Source: Plasmopara viticola
Lineage: Eukaryota; Oomycota; Peronosporomycetes; Peronosporales; Peronosporaceae
NCBI GenBank assembly: GCA_001695595.3
Contig: MBPM02000008.1
Span: forward strand, 372,001-436,000
Reading direction: 5' to 3'
Length of the DNA: 64,000 nt
Both the position numbers and the translations under genes were made by a program. Below the pieces are notes generated by a model. It was not told the DNA's origin. It did not search any database and saw only the letters and a list, made by a program, of their open reading frames with translations. Shown piece after piece: positions 1-12,500 of this stretch (its first letter is position 1; every line of letters begins with the position of its first letter).

Positions 1-2049
1 AGTGCTCACCCGCAAAATAGCACATTTAAGTATTTTGTGTTCTTATTACACATCAAGTAGCATTTGAGAGCAGCGCTTTGTCCAGGTACATCTAAATCCG
101 CCATTAAAAAAGCTTATAGTTGACGACTTTGATATCTGGATAATTCTTCGTTAAATAAGCAATGTGGTCGTGCTCATGGACGGCCTAGGGTAGGCTCACC
201 TCACGCGCAACTTCTCTAAGTGTACGCATCGACGATGGAAGAAGCAAAGCAGAAGAAAAGTTACGTCACAGTCATGACAGATTCTCCGCGTTGCTGTGGA
301 CAGGTAATTCCTCGCATAGCGTATACATAGAAGTGGTGTCCGTGGACCTTATGCCTCCACTCCAGTCACAATATTTGCTGCCGAGCATAGTAGTAAGTGC
401 TGTCTTGGCCACAGTAGACAAAATCACATGATCCGAGGCCACCCTGGAAAGAGCCAATAAAGTGGACCTTTGTCTTGCTCAAGGACTAATAAAGTCGCTG
501 GCAGAGACAGTGTCCTCAGAGCTAATCCACTATTACACCAGTACCCCTCTGGGTAACGTTTTGAGTGTGCGGCTAATACACTTATGAAAAGTTGCATTAC
601 AGGCTTTGGGTGCTCTCAGAGCCACAAAATACTGCAAGTAGATTTATGGTAGCACTGTGTTTTTCATTTTACTTGCTTTTAAAAATGTCTGTGGCATTAC
701 TTTAAGCAAAAAACGAGCACTAACTTAAAAGTAATAGCGGGCATATGACGGATTCAGTATATTTCATCACATTTGTGTCCGTTATCCCCGATATCTCCCA
801 TGTCTATCTTAGTCTCATTATCTCCCAATTCTTGCCAAGCCTTTCTTATGGAGGAGCCGTAGACATGACAGAAGGGAAAAAATAACTTACCTTTACCCTG
901 TCGCGCGATATTTAGCGGTTGGCATGTATGTGCTGCCCCGCAAATCGATTTGAGGCTCTTAATTTTATTCTCGGCATGCTAAGGCTCAAGGTGTACTCGT
1001 CTTTGTCGGGGACAAGAAATAGTTCCATGCTACTGAAAATCTTCAAAAAAAGAGCCGAGTTAGCTGTAGCCCCGTGGGCATCCACAATGGTCCCATTAGT
1101 CACTTAACTAATTTGGACTCGTTCTAGCTGCTGTTTCTTGGATTATCGGTTATCCCAACGTGATTGATTGCCGATGAGCAAAGATTCTTCACTTACCACA
1201 CTCTGCCTGAACCAGTAGCATTGTTTTAAGCCTCGTTCACTTGTGTCAGCCCTTAGCTGTTGGTCCTCCTTCAAGATTAAGCAATAATCAGGGCATGAGC
1301 TCCTATGGCATATATGAATTACACATCCATTATGCTCACCATTAAGACACTTATGGGGTGCGATACAAAATCGTTTTTTGTGTCACCAAGTACCCCGTGG
1401 CTGACAAATAGACCTTTGTCAAAGAAATAATTGACGTCTAGACTGCTTGGTGTAACGGCAGCTGTGCTTTGACTGAAAGCACTTGCAGAAGTGCCAGGAC
1501 AACTAAACCATGAAAATTTACAGCCACTGAGCAATGATTTGAGCTAAAAAAGGCAGACATATCTTGCGGAAAATGTCTCCTCAGATGGAACACCTAACGA
1601 GGACGTGAACACTTACAACTTGTAAGCAAAACAGTGTTGGGTCGGATATGCTTCTATCGGTTAGTACGCCTAGCTACATACTACAAGAGCTCCGAAATAG
1701 CTACCGCTAGCCCGAATAACGCTAAAAAATAAACACAAATCGAGAGATTTTTGCCGTGATATTACGATTTGTTTTGACCATTGCGGTTAATTGTTCGGAC
1801 ATTTCTTTTACAAAGTATTTCTTATAGCCGCTTTAATTGAGTTCGGTCGACTCTTGAGACTCGTATAGGTCGTCTGAGGCAAGATTTGAAGCATGTGAAC
1901 CTATAAATTTCGTGGCAGCATCGACTAACGTGCCTTCGTCGCACATGACATTAAAGCCCTTGGCCGCTATAAAAGCATTCATGGGATCGAGTAGCTCCCA
2001 TAAAAATATAACATTCTCGCTCGACCTAATCAGGTTTTCAAAAGTATTC
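1..2049. other. Gene-free, strongly decayed DNA
   Basis: I find no gene I can support here. Short reading frames occur on both strands, but none shows a domain, a signal peptide or codon structure worth naming. Because Ty3/gypsy pol remnants begin immediately downstream on the plus strand, this stretch may be the eroded gag, protease and reverse-transcriptase part of the same element. I could not locate a reverse-transcriptase active-site motif to prove that. Confidence 0.4.
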
Positions 2050-3667
2050 GATTTAGCCCAACTACATCACTAACCTTGGACCAATATACTGGAAGCAATG
2101 TTGAATGGTACTAGCAGAGCATGCCATAGTAGCATCAAGGAAAGCCTTCTGCAAGTTCAAGCTCTGGCTTTGCCGGAAAATGTGAACGCCGTAGGCATCG
2201 TTCTCAATACTCTCAAGTATGCCACCGGCTGTGCTTTACTGCAAATTGGTGGGGACGGACACGAGAGGTACATCTCATCTTAGTCCGAACATCTTAGGCT
2301 GCCTAATGGAACTAACCTGGTCGTGACAAGAGGTCACTTCCATTAAAATACCGCTGTTACTTTTTCGAGTATTACTTCTGCGTTATAAGTCCTTTGATTA
2401 ATTCGGAGGACATATCTTTGAGGACAACTGTTCATGTACCCCACCTGCCCAAAAATAAAGCAGGATGGTATTTATTTTTTGTCGAATATATATTACGCGC
2501 TGAATGCAAGCTTATTTCATTTAATGTGCTTGCCGACACGCTTTCGCTCAAGCCGAATAATCCGTTGGTCCATATCAGCAGAGTCAAGTATATATCTGGG
2601 TACCGAACGTTATATTTATTTTGATCCTCTATCGAAGACGAAGCTATTTAAGCTGAGTGACTAACCGCTCGACAGGGTGATCGCAACGATGTCAATTTGG
2701 GTTGCCAGACAGCCTGCTCCTTCATAGGAAAAGTTTGGTAGATCTAGAACGTATCGATCTTACAAACGGCGAATACTTGAAGCACAATACACTTATGGAG
2801 GCACATATTGCTTCATTTAGAGGTCATTTCGAGAACAAAACCGTCTTTATCAGGTCTCTACAATTTGTAAGCTATATGAAGTGTGTATGTGGGCAGCCAA
2901 GTGCAAGAGTGAGAGCTTACAGGGATTTCTAAGCGATCGAATTCGCGGGTCAAAGATCGGCTTTCTTACAAAGCCTACCAGTTCCAGCAGAATTTGAGAA
3001 CTTTGTAAGCCACGAAATTGTATTGGCTTAGTGACAATACGAGTATGGTAGCATTTCCATGCCGCCTTAGCAAGATGATGCAATTACCACCTGTTTTATG
3101 CAGTATTACGCAAAAACAAATCTCGTGGATGCTTATGGTAGAATCCACGAGCTTTCGGACAGAATGATGTCAAATAGAGAGCTGGGATTTTCCGTAGCAT
3201 TTCGGAAAGCGCTATGATAACTAAGGAAAACTATGTTGCTAATGCCTACAAGATACAGCCCACAAACAGAGAGTCTTAATGACACACTGTGCAGTATGTG
3301 CATTGAGGTGAGTGAATATGCTGTCTCTGATTGAGGTTTCACCTAGCAATTCGGGCCACGTATTTAAGTACTCACAACCTGCGATCTCTTCGAGGCACAT
3401 ACGCTTTTAAATCGAGTTGATGGTATGCTCGGAATTTTTTTTTCTTCCAAACCTCGAGTTTGGGACCACATCCTTGCAAAAGAATTGGTATCTGACTTTG
3501 TGAAAACTCAAACGAATTTAGCTAGCAGGACCAGGGATACAATCGATGAAGAAGCTATATTCTCGGACAAAATAAAAAACTCAAATTGTTCTGAAGAGGA
3601 CACATTATTGTTAGATACTAGAAAACTTACCAGTACAGTAAGTATACTCGGTACTTTGTGTATGTAA
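2050..3667 (+). pseudogene. Ty3/gypsy retrotransposon pol relic (RNase H and integrase part)
   Basis: Three consecutive plus-strand stretches match the normal order of a Ty3/gypsy polyprotein. At 2098-2283, SIKESLLQVQALALPENV followed by CALLQIGGDG resembles the junction between reverse transcriptase and RNase H. At about 2405-2560, the pattern ISLRTT...PHLPKN...GWYLFFVEY...NVLADTLSLKPN matches the conserved D-H-x-SLRT...WL-FFAEY...N-LADALSRRPD tract. At 2740-3030, LMEAHI...GH and a KCVCGQ segment resemble the HHCC zinc finger of integrase, followed by LQSLPVPAEF, a typical post-zinc-finger phrase. At 3425-3667, EEDTLLLDTRKLT resembles the GD-x-VLLST-x-L motif near the integrase C-terminus. 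Many stops and frameshifts separate these pieces, so the element is dead. No LTRs were recognised. Confidence 0.72.
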
Positions 3668-4431
3668 CAAAACATTGTTTTATCTTACACGGTCTTTAAC
3701 AGGTCTGAGTTGGTGTACACTATCGATGACCTCACGACAAAGTCGACGCAGATGTAATAGCTATTAGAATCCCCAAGTCCCCGTTCCTCATATTAATCTT
3801 GAGGTGCCCCCACGCCTTTACAATGCGTTGTCCTCGCATTCAATCTTGTTGATGAGGCGAGCTCGGATGGCCATGCGACTAATGATAGCACCCATAGTAA
3901 CTACCGTATTTACCATAAGGATGATTATAGACAGCCGTGCGCATTGAGCGGCGGGCCACGTTGTTTAAATCAAAAGCACCTTCTGATTTCGATAAGAACA
4001 CAGCGCATGCCAAGACGTTTCATGCCAAAAACTGGAAAATTTCTTACGTTAGTCGTGACTGAAATATCATGACGCGCTCTCGATCTTTATTATCGAAGTG
4101 CATCAAAGTGCAACCGATAAGAAGCTGCCACGTGCATTGCAGATGACGTACTAAGGCTAAAAGTCATTATGGTGTCAGTGCCATAATTCTTATAACGACA
4201 TTAAACACTGTATTGTGACCATTACACCACGACCATGTGGCATCTTTCTCCATCAGAGACGAGTATGGCTGATCAATACACCGAAAAGAGTTGAAGAGTT
4301 ACGCAATTGATTTGCCAACACAAAACACGGATGCAAATTAGACAGGATTCAGGGCGTTGGCCATGCATAAATAGAAGATATCATCACCGGATCAGCACGC
4401 TAACTCGCCTAGCAGCCCAGCAGCAAAAGCT
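3668..4431. other. Gene-free spacer before the satellite array
   Basis: No reading frame, RNA gene or repeat could be supported here. It lies between the gypsy relic and the first recognisable satellite monomer at about 4432, and may include the eroded 3' end of the gypsy element. Confidence 0.4.
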
Positions 4432-6580
4432 CAGCTTTCACTCTATCGCTTCTGTGCACGTCTAGAAAGAAAAACAAGACACATCTGTGGCCGTACATCC
4501 CCCTAGCATTTAGACAGTGTAACCGTTCGATTAGTTGTGGGTCTATTGCGTTGGTGTACGTCTAAACCAAAAAAATCAAGGTAGAGTTCTGGCAGAACAA
4601 TGTCTAGTATTTTAAAAGCGTGATTATACGCTTTGTTACAACTCTATTTCGTATGTGCACGTCTAAATTGTTAGACATGACGGGTTTGTGGCCGTACTTC
4701 ATCTCAGCGCTTCAAAAGAGCGAAAAACGCTTAGTTGTGGTTTAATTGCTTCTGTGCACGTCTACGACAAAAGACAAGATGCACATGTGGCTGTACAGCA
4801 TCTATGCGCTTCAAAAGAGTGGTGTACGCTTAGTTGTGACTCTTGCGTCTGTGCACGTCTAAGTAGGACGTATCTGTGGCCGACAGTGTTCACTCTTTTC
4901 ATCTGTGTACATCTGCGAACTAGCCAGGACGTATACATGACAGTACAGCGTCGCGCTTTAAAAACGTGAATATCATTCCTGTACTCATCTAGAAAGAGTG
5001 ACAGGACGTATTGATGACCGCACAGCGCCTAAGCCTTTCAAAAGAGTGAACGTACGCTTTGTAGCGGCTCTATTGCGTCTGGGCACGTTCGAAAGATAGA
5101 AAAAACGTAGCCGTACAGAATCTCGGCGCTTCGAAAGAGTGAATATACGCTTAGTTGTGTCTCTTTTGCATCTGTGCGCATAAAAAAAGACGAATTTGTG
5201 GCCATACAGCATCTCAGCTCCGAAGGATTGAATGTACGCTTAGTGGTGGCATCATTCTAGACGTGCACAGACGCAACAGAGCTACAAGTAACTCACTCTT
5301 TTGAAACGCTGATATGTTGTACGGCCACAAACCCATCCTTTCTTTTTTTCTAGACATGCACATTCTTTTAGAACTCTGAGGTGCTGTACAGCCTCAGATA
5401 CTTCCTGTCTGTCTTTCTAGACGTGCACAGACGCAGTAGAGTCATACATAACGTGCATTCAATCTTTTAAAACACTTAAGCGCTTTACAGCCCCAGACCC
5501 GTCCTGCCTAACTTTCTAGACGTGCACGGACTTGATTGAGTCACAACTAAGCGTATATTCAGTCTTTTGAAAGCTGGGACGCTGTACGGCCACAGGTCCG
5601 ACATCTTTTTAGAAGTACGCCGACGCAATAGAGTCACGACCAAGCGTACATTCACTCTATCACATCGCTTAGATGCAGTACGGCCACAGACACGTCCTTT
5701 CTATCTTTCTGGACGTGCACAGACGCGATAGCGCCACAACTGGTTTACTCTTTCGAAATGCTGATTTGCTGTAGGTCACAGATCCATCCTTTTTATCTTT
5801 TCAAACGTGCACAAACGCAATAGGACCACAAGAAAGATACGCTCACTCTTTTAAAACTCCGAGATGCTGTACAGCCATAGATACATCCCGTCTATCTTTC
5901 AAGGCGTGCATAGACAAATAGAGTCACAACTATGCGCACAATCACTTTCAGAGCTTATTTGCTGTACGGCCATAGCTACGTCTTGTCTATCTCTTTTGAT
6001 GCCATAGAGGCAATAAGGCAACAACCAACCGTAAATTACATATTTAAAAATGCTGGTACGCTGCACGACCACAGCTCCGTTCATTCTTTCTTCTAGACGT
6101 GCACAAGTATAGAAGTGTCAAAACGAGGCGTTCATCCACTTCTTTTAAGCGCTGAGACAATGTTCGGCCACTGATACCTCCTGTCTATCTTTCTAGGCGT
6201 GCGCAGACGCAATAGAGTCACAACTTAGCGTACAACTACTCTTTCGAAGCCCTGAGATGATATTCGGCCACAGATCTGTTCGTTCTATCTATCTAGACGT
6301 GCACAGACGCAACTAAGATAGAAAAAAACGTATCTGTGGCCGTACAGCATCTCAGCGCTTCGAAAGAGTGAGTGGTAGCTTAGTCGTGACTCTGTTGCGT
6401 GTGTGCACGTTTAGAACGATAGAAAAAACAAACTTTGTGGCCGTAAAGCGGCTTATTATTGAATGCGCTCTTCTCTATGACTCTACTGCATTTGTGCACG
6501 TCAAAAAGATAGATAGGACGAGTCTGTGGCCGTAGAGCATCTTAGCGCTTCGATGAAGTGAATGTTCACTAACGTCATCG
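4432..6580. repeat. Satellite array, left end, with three orientation blocks
   Basis: This stretch is built from degenerate monomers of about 100 bp. In the plus reading they contain GACGTGCACAGACGCA, then AGCGTACATTCACTC, then GAAGCGCTGAGACGCTGTAC, then GGCCACAGATCCGTCC. Monomers read on the minus strand from about 4432 to 5258, on the plus strand from 5259 to about 6305, and on the minus strand again to about 6580. Each flip happens at the GACGTGCACAGACGC part of the monomer. Identity between neighbouring monomers is low, which suggests an old array edge. No protein-coding capacity is implied, although the near-99-bp unit leaves short open frames. Confidence 0.85.
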
Positions 6581-9500
6581 CTATCATTCTCGACGTGCAC
6601 AGATCCATTAGAGTCAAGGATAATCGTACCTTCACTCTATCAAAGCGCTGAGATACTGTACGGACACATATACGTCCTGTCTATCTTTCTAGACGTGCCC
6701 AGATGCAATAGAGTCCAACAAAGCATGTGATGATTCAATTATAACGCTTAGACGCTGTACGGCTATGGATTTGCCCTTTTTATCGTTCTAGATGCGTCCA
6801 AAGTCAATAAAGCAACAACTGAGCGAATATTCACTCGTTTGAAGCGCTAAGACGCTCAGCGGCCACAGATCCGTCCTTTCGATCTTTCGCGACGTGGACA
6901 GAAACAGTAAGGCCAAATTCAAGCTACATTCACATATCTAAAAGGCCGAGACGTCGAACGGTCACAAATCCGTTCTTTATTCCTTTTCAGACGTGCACAG
7001 ACGTAGTAGAGTCACAGCTAAGCGTTATTTACTCTATCGAAGCGCTGAGAGAGCTGTACGACCACATATACGTCCTGTCTATATTTCTAGACGTGCCCAG
7101 ACGAAATAGAGCCGCAACAAAGTGTGTGTTTTTTGTTTTCGAAGGCTTAGATACTATACAGCCATAGATTTGCGCTTTTTATCGTTCTAGATACGAAAAG
7201 AGGCAATCAAGCAACAATTAAGCGTATAATCTCTCTTTTAGAGCGTTAAGACGCTGTGCGGCCACGAGTTCGTCCTTTTTAGCTTTCGCGACGTGCACAA
7301 ACGCAGTAAGTCCACATCCAAGCGAACATTCACTCATCTAAAACGCCGAGACGCCGAACGGTCACAGACCCGTTTTTTTCTTCTTTTCTTCCTTTCTTGA
7401 CGTGCACAGACGTAGAAGAGTCACAGCTAACTGTACATTAACCCTATAGAAGCGCTGAGATGCTGTACGACCACATATACGTCCTGTCTATATCTCTAGA
7501 CGTGCTTAGACTCAATCGAGCCTCTTCAAAGCGTGTGTTTATTCTTTAAGTGGACTTATACGCTATATAGCCAAAGACTTGCCCTATCGTTCTCGATGCA
7601 CACAGAGGCAATCAAGCGATAACTAAGCGAATACTCACTCATTTAAAGCGTGAAGACGCTATGCGGCCACAGATCCGTCCTTTCTAACTTTATCGACATG
7701 AACAGACGCAGTAGAGCCACAGCCAAGCGTACATTCACTCATTTGGATCACGGAGACGCCAAAGTTTTACAAGTTTGTCTTTTTTTGTTTCTTGACGTGC
7801 ACAGACGTTGTAAGGTCACAAAAACGCGCACAATCACTCTATCAAAGCGCAGAGATGCTGTACGACCACATAGACGTCTTGTTTTTCTTTCTTGACGTGT
7901 CCAGACGCAACAGAGCTGCAACAAAGCGTGTATATATCTTTTAAGAAGCCCTAGACGCTGCATAACCATAGATATGCCCATTTTATCGTTTTAGATACGC
8001 GCAAAGGCAACCAAGCAGTAGAGCGTATATTATATCGTTTAAAGTACTAAGGCGCTGTGCGGCCACAGATTGGTCCTTTCCATCTTTCGCGATGTGCACA
8101 GACGTAGTAGAGCCACATCCAAGCATACATTCACTCAACTAAAACGCCAAAATGCATTTCGGTCATAAATCCGTCTTATCTTTCTGTCTTGACGTGCACA
8201 GACGTTGTAGAGTGGCAGACAGTCGTACATTTTACTCCATCGAAGCACCGAGATGCTCTTCGAACACATATACGTCTTGTTTATCTTTCTAGACGTGCCC
8301 AGACTCTATAGAGCTGCAACAAAGCGTATGTTCATTCTTTTAGAAATTAAGGACGCTATAAGGTCAAAAATTTGCCCATTTTATCGTTCTAGATACGTAC
8401 AGAGGCAATCAAGCAAAAACCAAGCGTATCTTCACTCGTTTGAAGCGCTAAGACGCTGTGCGGCCACAGATCCGTCTTTTCTATCTTTCGCGATGTGCAC
8501 AGATGCAGTAGAGACACATCCAAGCGTACATTCACTTATTTAAAGATCCGAGATGCCGTAAGGTCACACATCCGTTCTTTCTTCCTTTCTTGACGTGCAC
8601 AGACGTAGAAGAGTCGTAGCTTAGGGTACTTTTCCTCCATCGCAGTGCTGAGATGCTGTACGGAAAATAAACGTCCTGTCTATCTTTTCAGATGTGCTTA
8701 GGCTCAATAGAGCCACAACAAAGCGTGTAGTCATCTTAAAAAGGCTTAAACGCTATCCGGCCACGAATATCTCCTAATTATCGATTTAGACACGAAAGAG
8801 GCAATCAAACAATAACTAAGCGAGGGATCATTTTTTTAAAGCGTGTAGACTCTTTGCGGCCACACATCCGTCCTTTCTGTCTTTAGGGATGTGGACAGAC
8901 GCAGTAAAGCCGCATCCAAGCGTACATTCCCTTATCCAAAACGCCGAGACGCCGTACTGTCACGATTCCGTCCTTTCTTCGTTTCTTGATGTGTACAGAC
9001 GTTGTAAAGTCGCAGAGAATCCAACATTTACTCTATCAAAGCGCTGAGATGCTGTACGGCCACATATACGTCCTTTCTATCTTTTGCGACGTGCACAAAC
9101 GCAGTAGAGACAAATCCAATCGTACATCCACCCTTCTAAACGCCAAGATGCCGTTTGGTCACGAATCCGTCCTCTCTTCCCTTGTTAACGTGCACAGACG
9201 TCGCAGAGACGTACATTTCCTCTGTCGAAGCGCTCAGATCCTGTACGGCCACATATACGTCCTGTCTATCTTTCTAAACGTGCCAAGACACAATAGAGCT
9301 GAAAGAAATCGTGAATTTCTTCTTTTAGAAGGTTTAGACGCTATACGACCTAAAATTTCCTTCCTTTATCGTTCTAGATGCGCCCAAAGAAATCAAGCAA
9401 AACCTTAGCGGATATACACTCTTACAAAGCGTAAAAATGCTTTGCGGCCACAGATCGGTCTTTTCTATCTTTAGCGACGTGCACAGACGCAGTAGAGCCA

Positions 9501-12500
9501 CATCCATGCGTACATTCACCCATCTAAGACGCCGAGACACCGTACGGACACAGATCCGTCCTTCCTTCATTTCTTAACGTGCACAGATTGAGTAGAGTCG
9601 CAGATGATTGTAACCTTCATCTATCGAAGCGCTGAGATGCCGTACGGCCACACATACGTCTTGTCTATCTTTCTAGACGTGCTCAGACTCTACAGAGCGG
9701 CAATAAAGCGTGTGTTATCTTTCTTAAAAGGCTTAGACACTGCACACTCATAATTTTGCCCTTTTTATCGTTCTAGATGCGCCCAAAGGCAATAAACCAA
9801 AAACCAAATAAAATTCACTCCTGTAAAGCGTAAGACGCTGTTCGGTCTGAGATCTATCCATTCTATCTTTTGCGAGGTACACAGACACAGTAGAGCCACA
9901 CTCAAGCGTAAATTCATCCATCTAAAACGCTCAGACGCCGAACGATCACATATCCTTACCTTCTTCCTTTCATCCTTTTTGGACGTGCACAGACGTAATA
10001 GAGTCACAGCTAAGCGTACATTCAATCTATCGAAGCGCGGAGATGCTGTACGGCCACATATACGTCTTGTCTATCTTTCTAGACGTGCCCAAACGCAATA
10101 GAGCCGCCATAAAGTGTGTGTTCATTCTTTGAGAAGGCTTAGATGGTTTACGGCTATGAATTTGTCCTTTTTATCGTTCTAAAAGTGCCCAGAGGCAATA
10201 AATCAACAACAACTCGTATAATCTCTCTTCCAAAACGTATAAATGCTATGCGGCCACAGGTCCATACTTTTTTATCTTTTGCGACGTGCACAGACGTAGT
10301 AGAGCCACACCCAGCGTACATTATCTCATCGAGTACGACGAGACGCCGTAAGGTCACAGTTCCGTCTTTTCTTCCTTTCTTGACGTACACTAACGTTGTG
10401 GGGTCGCACAGACTCGTGCATTAACTCTGTCGAAGCGCTTAGATGCTGTAAGGCCACATACATGTCTCTTTTTAGATGTGCCCAGACTCAATAGAGGCGC
10501 AACAAAGCGTGTGTCCATTCTTTCAGAAGGCTTAGACGCTGCACAGCCATAAATTTGCATTTTTTATCGCACTAGATGCGCCCAAAGGCAATTAAGAAAA
10601 ACCGCTAAGCATAGATTCACTCGTTCAGAACGCTAAGACGCTGTGCGGCCACAGATCCATCCTTTCAATCTTTCGCGACGTACACAGACGCAGTAGAGCC
10701 ACATCCAAGCGTATGATTACTCATTTAAAACGCCGAGACGCCGAAAGGTCACAGTTTCGTTCCTTCTTCCTTTCTTGGCGTGCACTGACGTAGTAGAGTC
10801 ATAGCTAAGCGTACATTCACTCTATCAAGGCGCTGAGATACTGTACGGCCACATATACGTCCTGTCTATTTTTTCAAGACGTGCTCAGACGCAATAGAGC
10901 CGCAACAAAGTGTGTGTTCATTCTTTTAGAAGACTTAGATGCTTTACGGCTATGAATTTGTCCTTTTTATCGTTTTAAAAAGCGCCCAGAGGAAATAAAC
11001 CAACAGCAACGCGTATAATCTCTCTTTTAAGCGTGAAGACGCTGTGCGATCACAGATCTGTCCTTTCTATCATTCGCGACGTGCACAGACGCAAGAAATC
11101 CACACGCAAGCGTACATTCACTCATCTAGAACGCCGAGACGCCGTTAGGTCGCGATTCCGTCCTTTCTTCTATTCTTGACCTGCACAGATGTAGTAGAGT
11201 CGCAGATAATTGTACAGAACTCTATCGAAGCGCTAAGATGCTGTACGGCCACATATACGTCCTGTCTATGTGCCTAGGCGCAATAGAGCCGCAACGAAGC
11301 GTGCATTCTTTCTTTTGGAAGGCCAAGCCGCTGCACAGCCATAGGTTTGCCCTTTTTTCGTTCTAAATGCGCCCAAAAGCAAGAAAGCAAGAACTAAGCA
11401 AATATTCACTTCTGTAAAGCGTAAAGACGCTGTGCGGCCTGGGATCAATCCTTTTTATCTTTTGCGACGTGCACAGACGCAGTAGAGCCACACCCAAGCG
11501 TATATTCACTCATCTAAAAACCGAACGGTCACAGATCTGTTCCTTCTTTGCTTTCTTCCTTTCGTGACGTGCACAGACGTAGTAGAGTCGCAAAGATTCA
11601 TACAATTACTATAACGAAGCGTTGAGATGCCATACGGACACATATACGTCCTGCCTCGCTTATTAAGCGTGCCCAGACTCTATAAAGCCGCATCAAAGCG
11701 TGTGCTCATTCTTTTAAAAGGCTTAGATATTATACGGCCATCGATATGTCCTTTTATCGTTCTAGATACGCACAGAGGCAATCAAGCAAACAACTAATCG
11801 TGGATTACTCTATTATAGCGTAAAGACGCTGAGCGACCACAGATCCGTCCTTTTTATCACGACGTGCACAGACGCTGTAGAGCCACATTGAAGCGTATAT
11901 TCACTCATCTAAAACGCCAATACGTCGAATGGTCACAGATCCTTCTTTCTTTCTTTTTGACGCGCACAGACGTACAAGAGTCGCAGACAAATGTAAGTTT
12001 ACTCTATCGAAGCGCTGACATGCTGTACGGCCACATATACGTCTTGTCTATCTTTCTAGACGTGCCCAGACGCTATAGAACCGCAAAAAAGCTTGTATTG
12101 ATTCTTTTAAAAGGCTAAGAAGCCATAAAGCCATTGATATGTCATTTTTATCGTTCTAGATACGTACAAAAGCAATCGAGCAACAACTAAGCGGATATTA
12201 ACTCGTTCAATGCTGGGGCGCTGTGCGGCCACAAATCCATCCTTTCTATCTTTCACGCCGTACACAGACGCAGTAGAGCCACATCATTGCGTATGGTTGC
12301 TCATCGAAAACGCCGAGAAATGGAATGGTCACAGATCCATCCTTTCTTCCTTTCTTAACGTTCACAGATGTAATAGAGTCGCAGAACATCTCTAGCGAAG
12401 AGTTGAGATGCTGTACGACCACAAATACGTCCTGTCTATTTTTCTAGACGTGACCAGACGCTATAGAGCCGCAACAAAGCGTGTGTTTTTTTCTTTTGGA

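Noticed and set aside
8986..9408. Open frame of 140 codons inside the satellite, with repeated LYGHIYVLSIF-like peptides
   Set aside because: The monomer is close to 99 nt, so frames stay open by chance across units. Similar peptides appear in every block and on both strands with no start-site or codon conservation.
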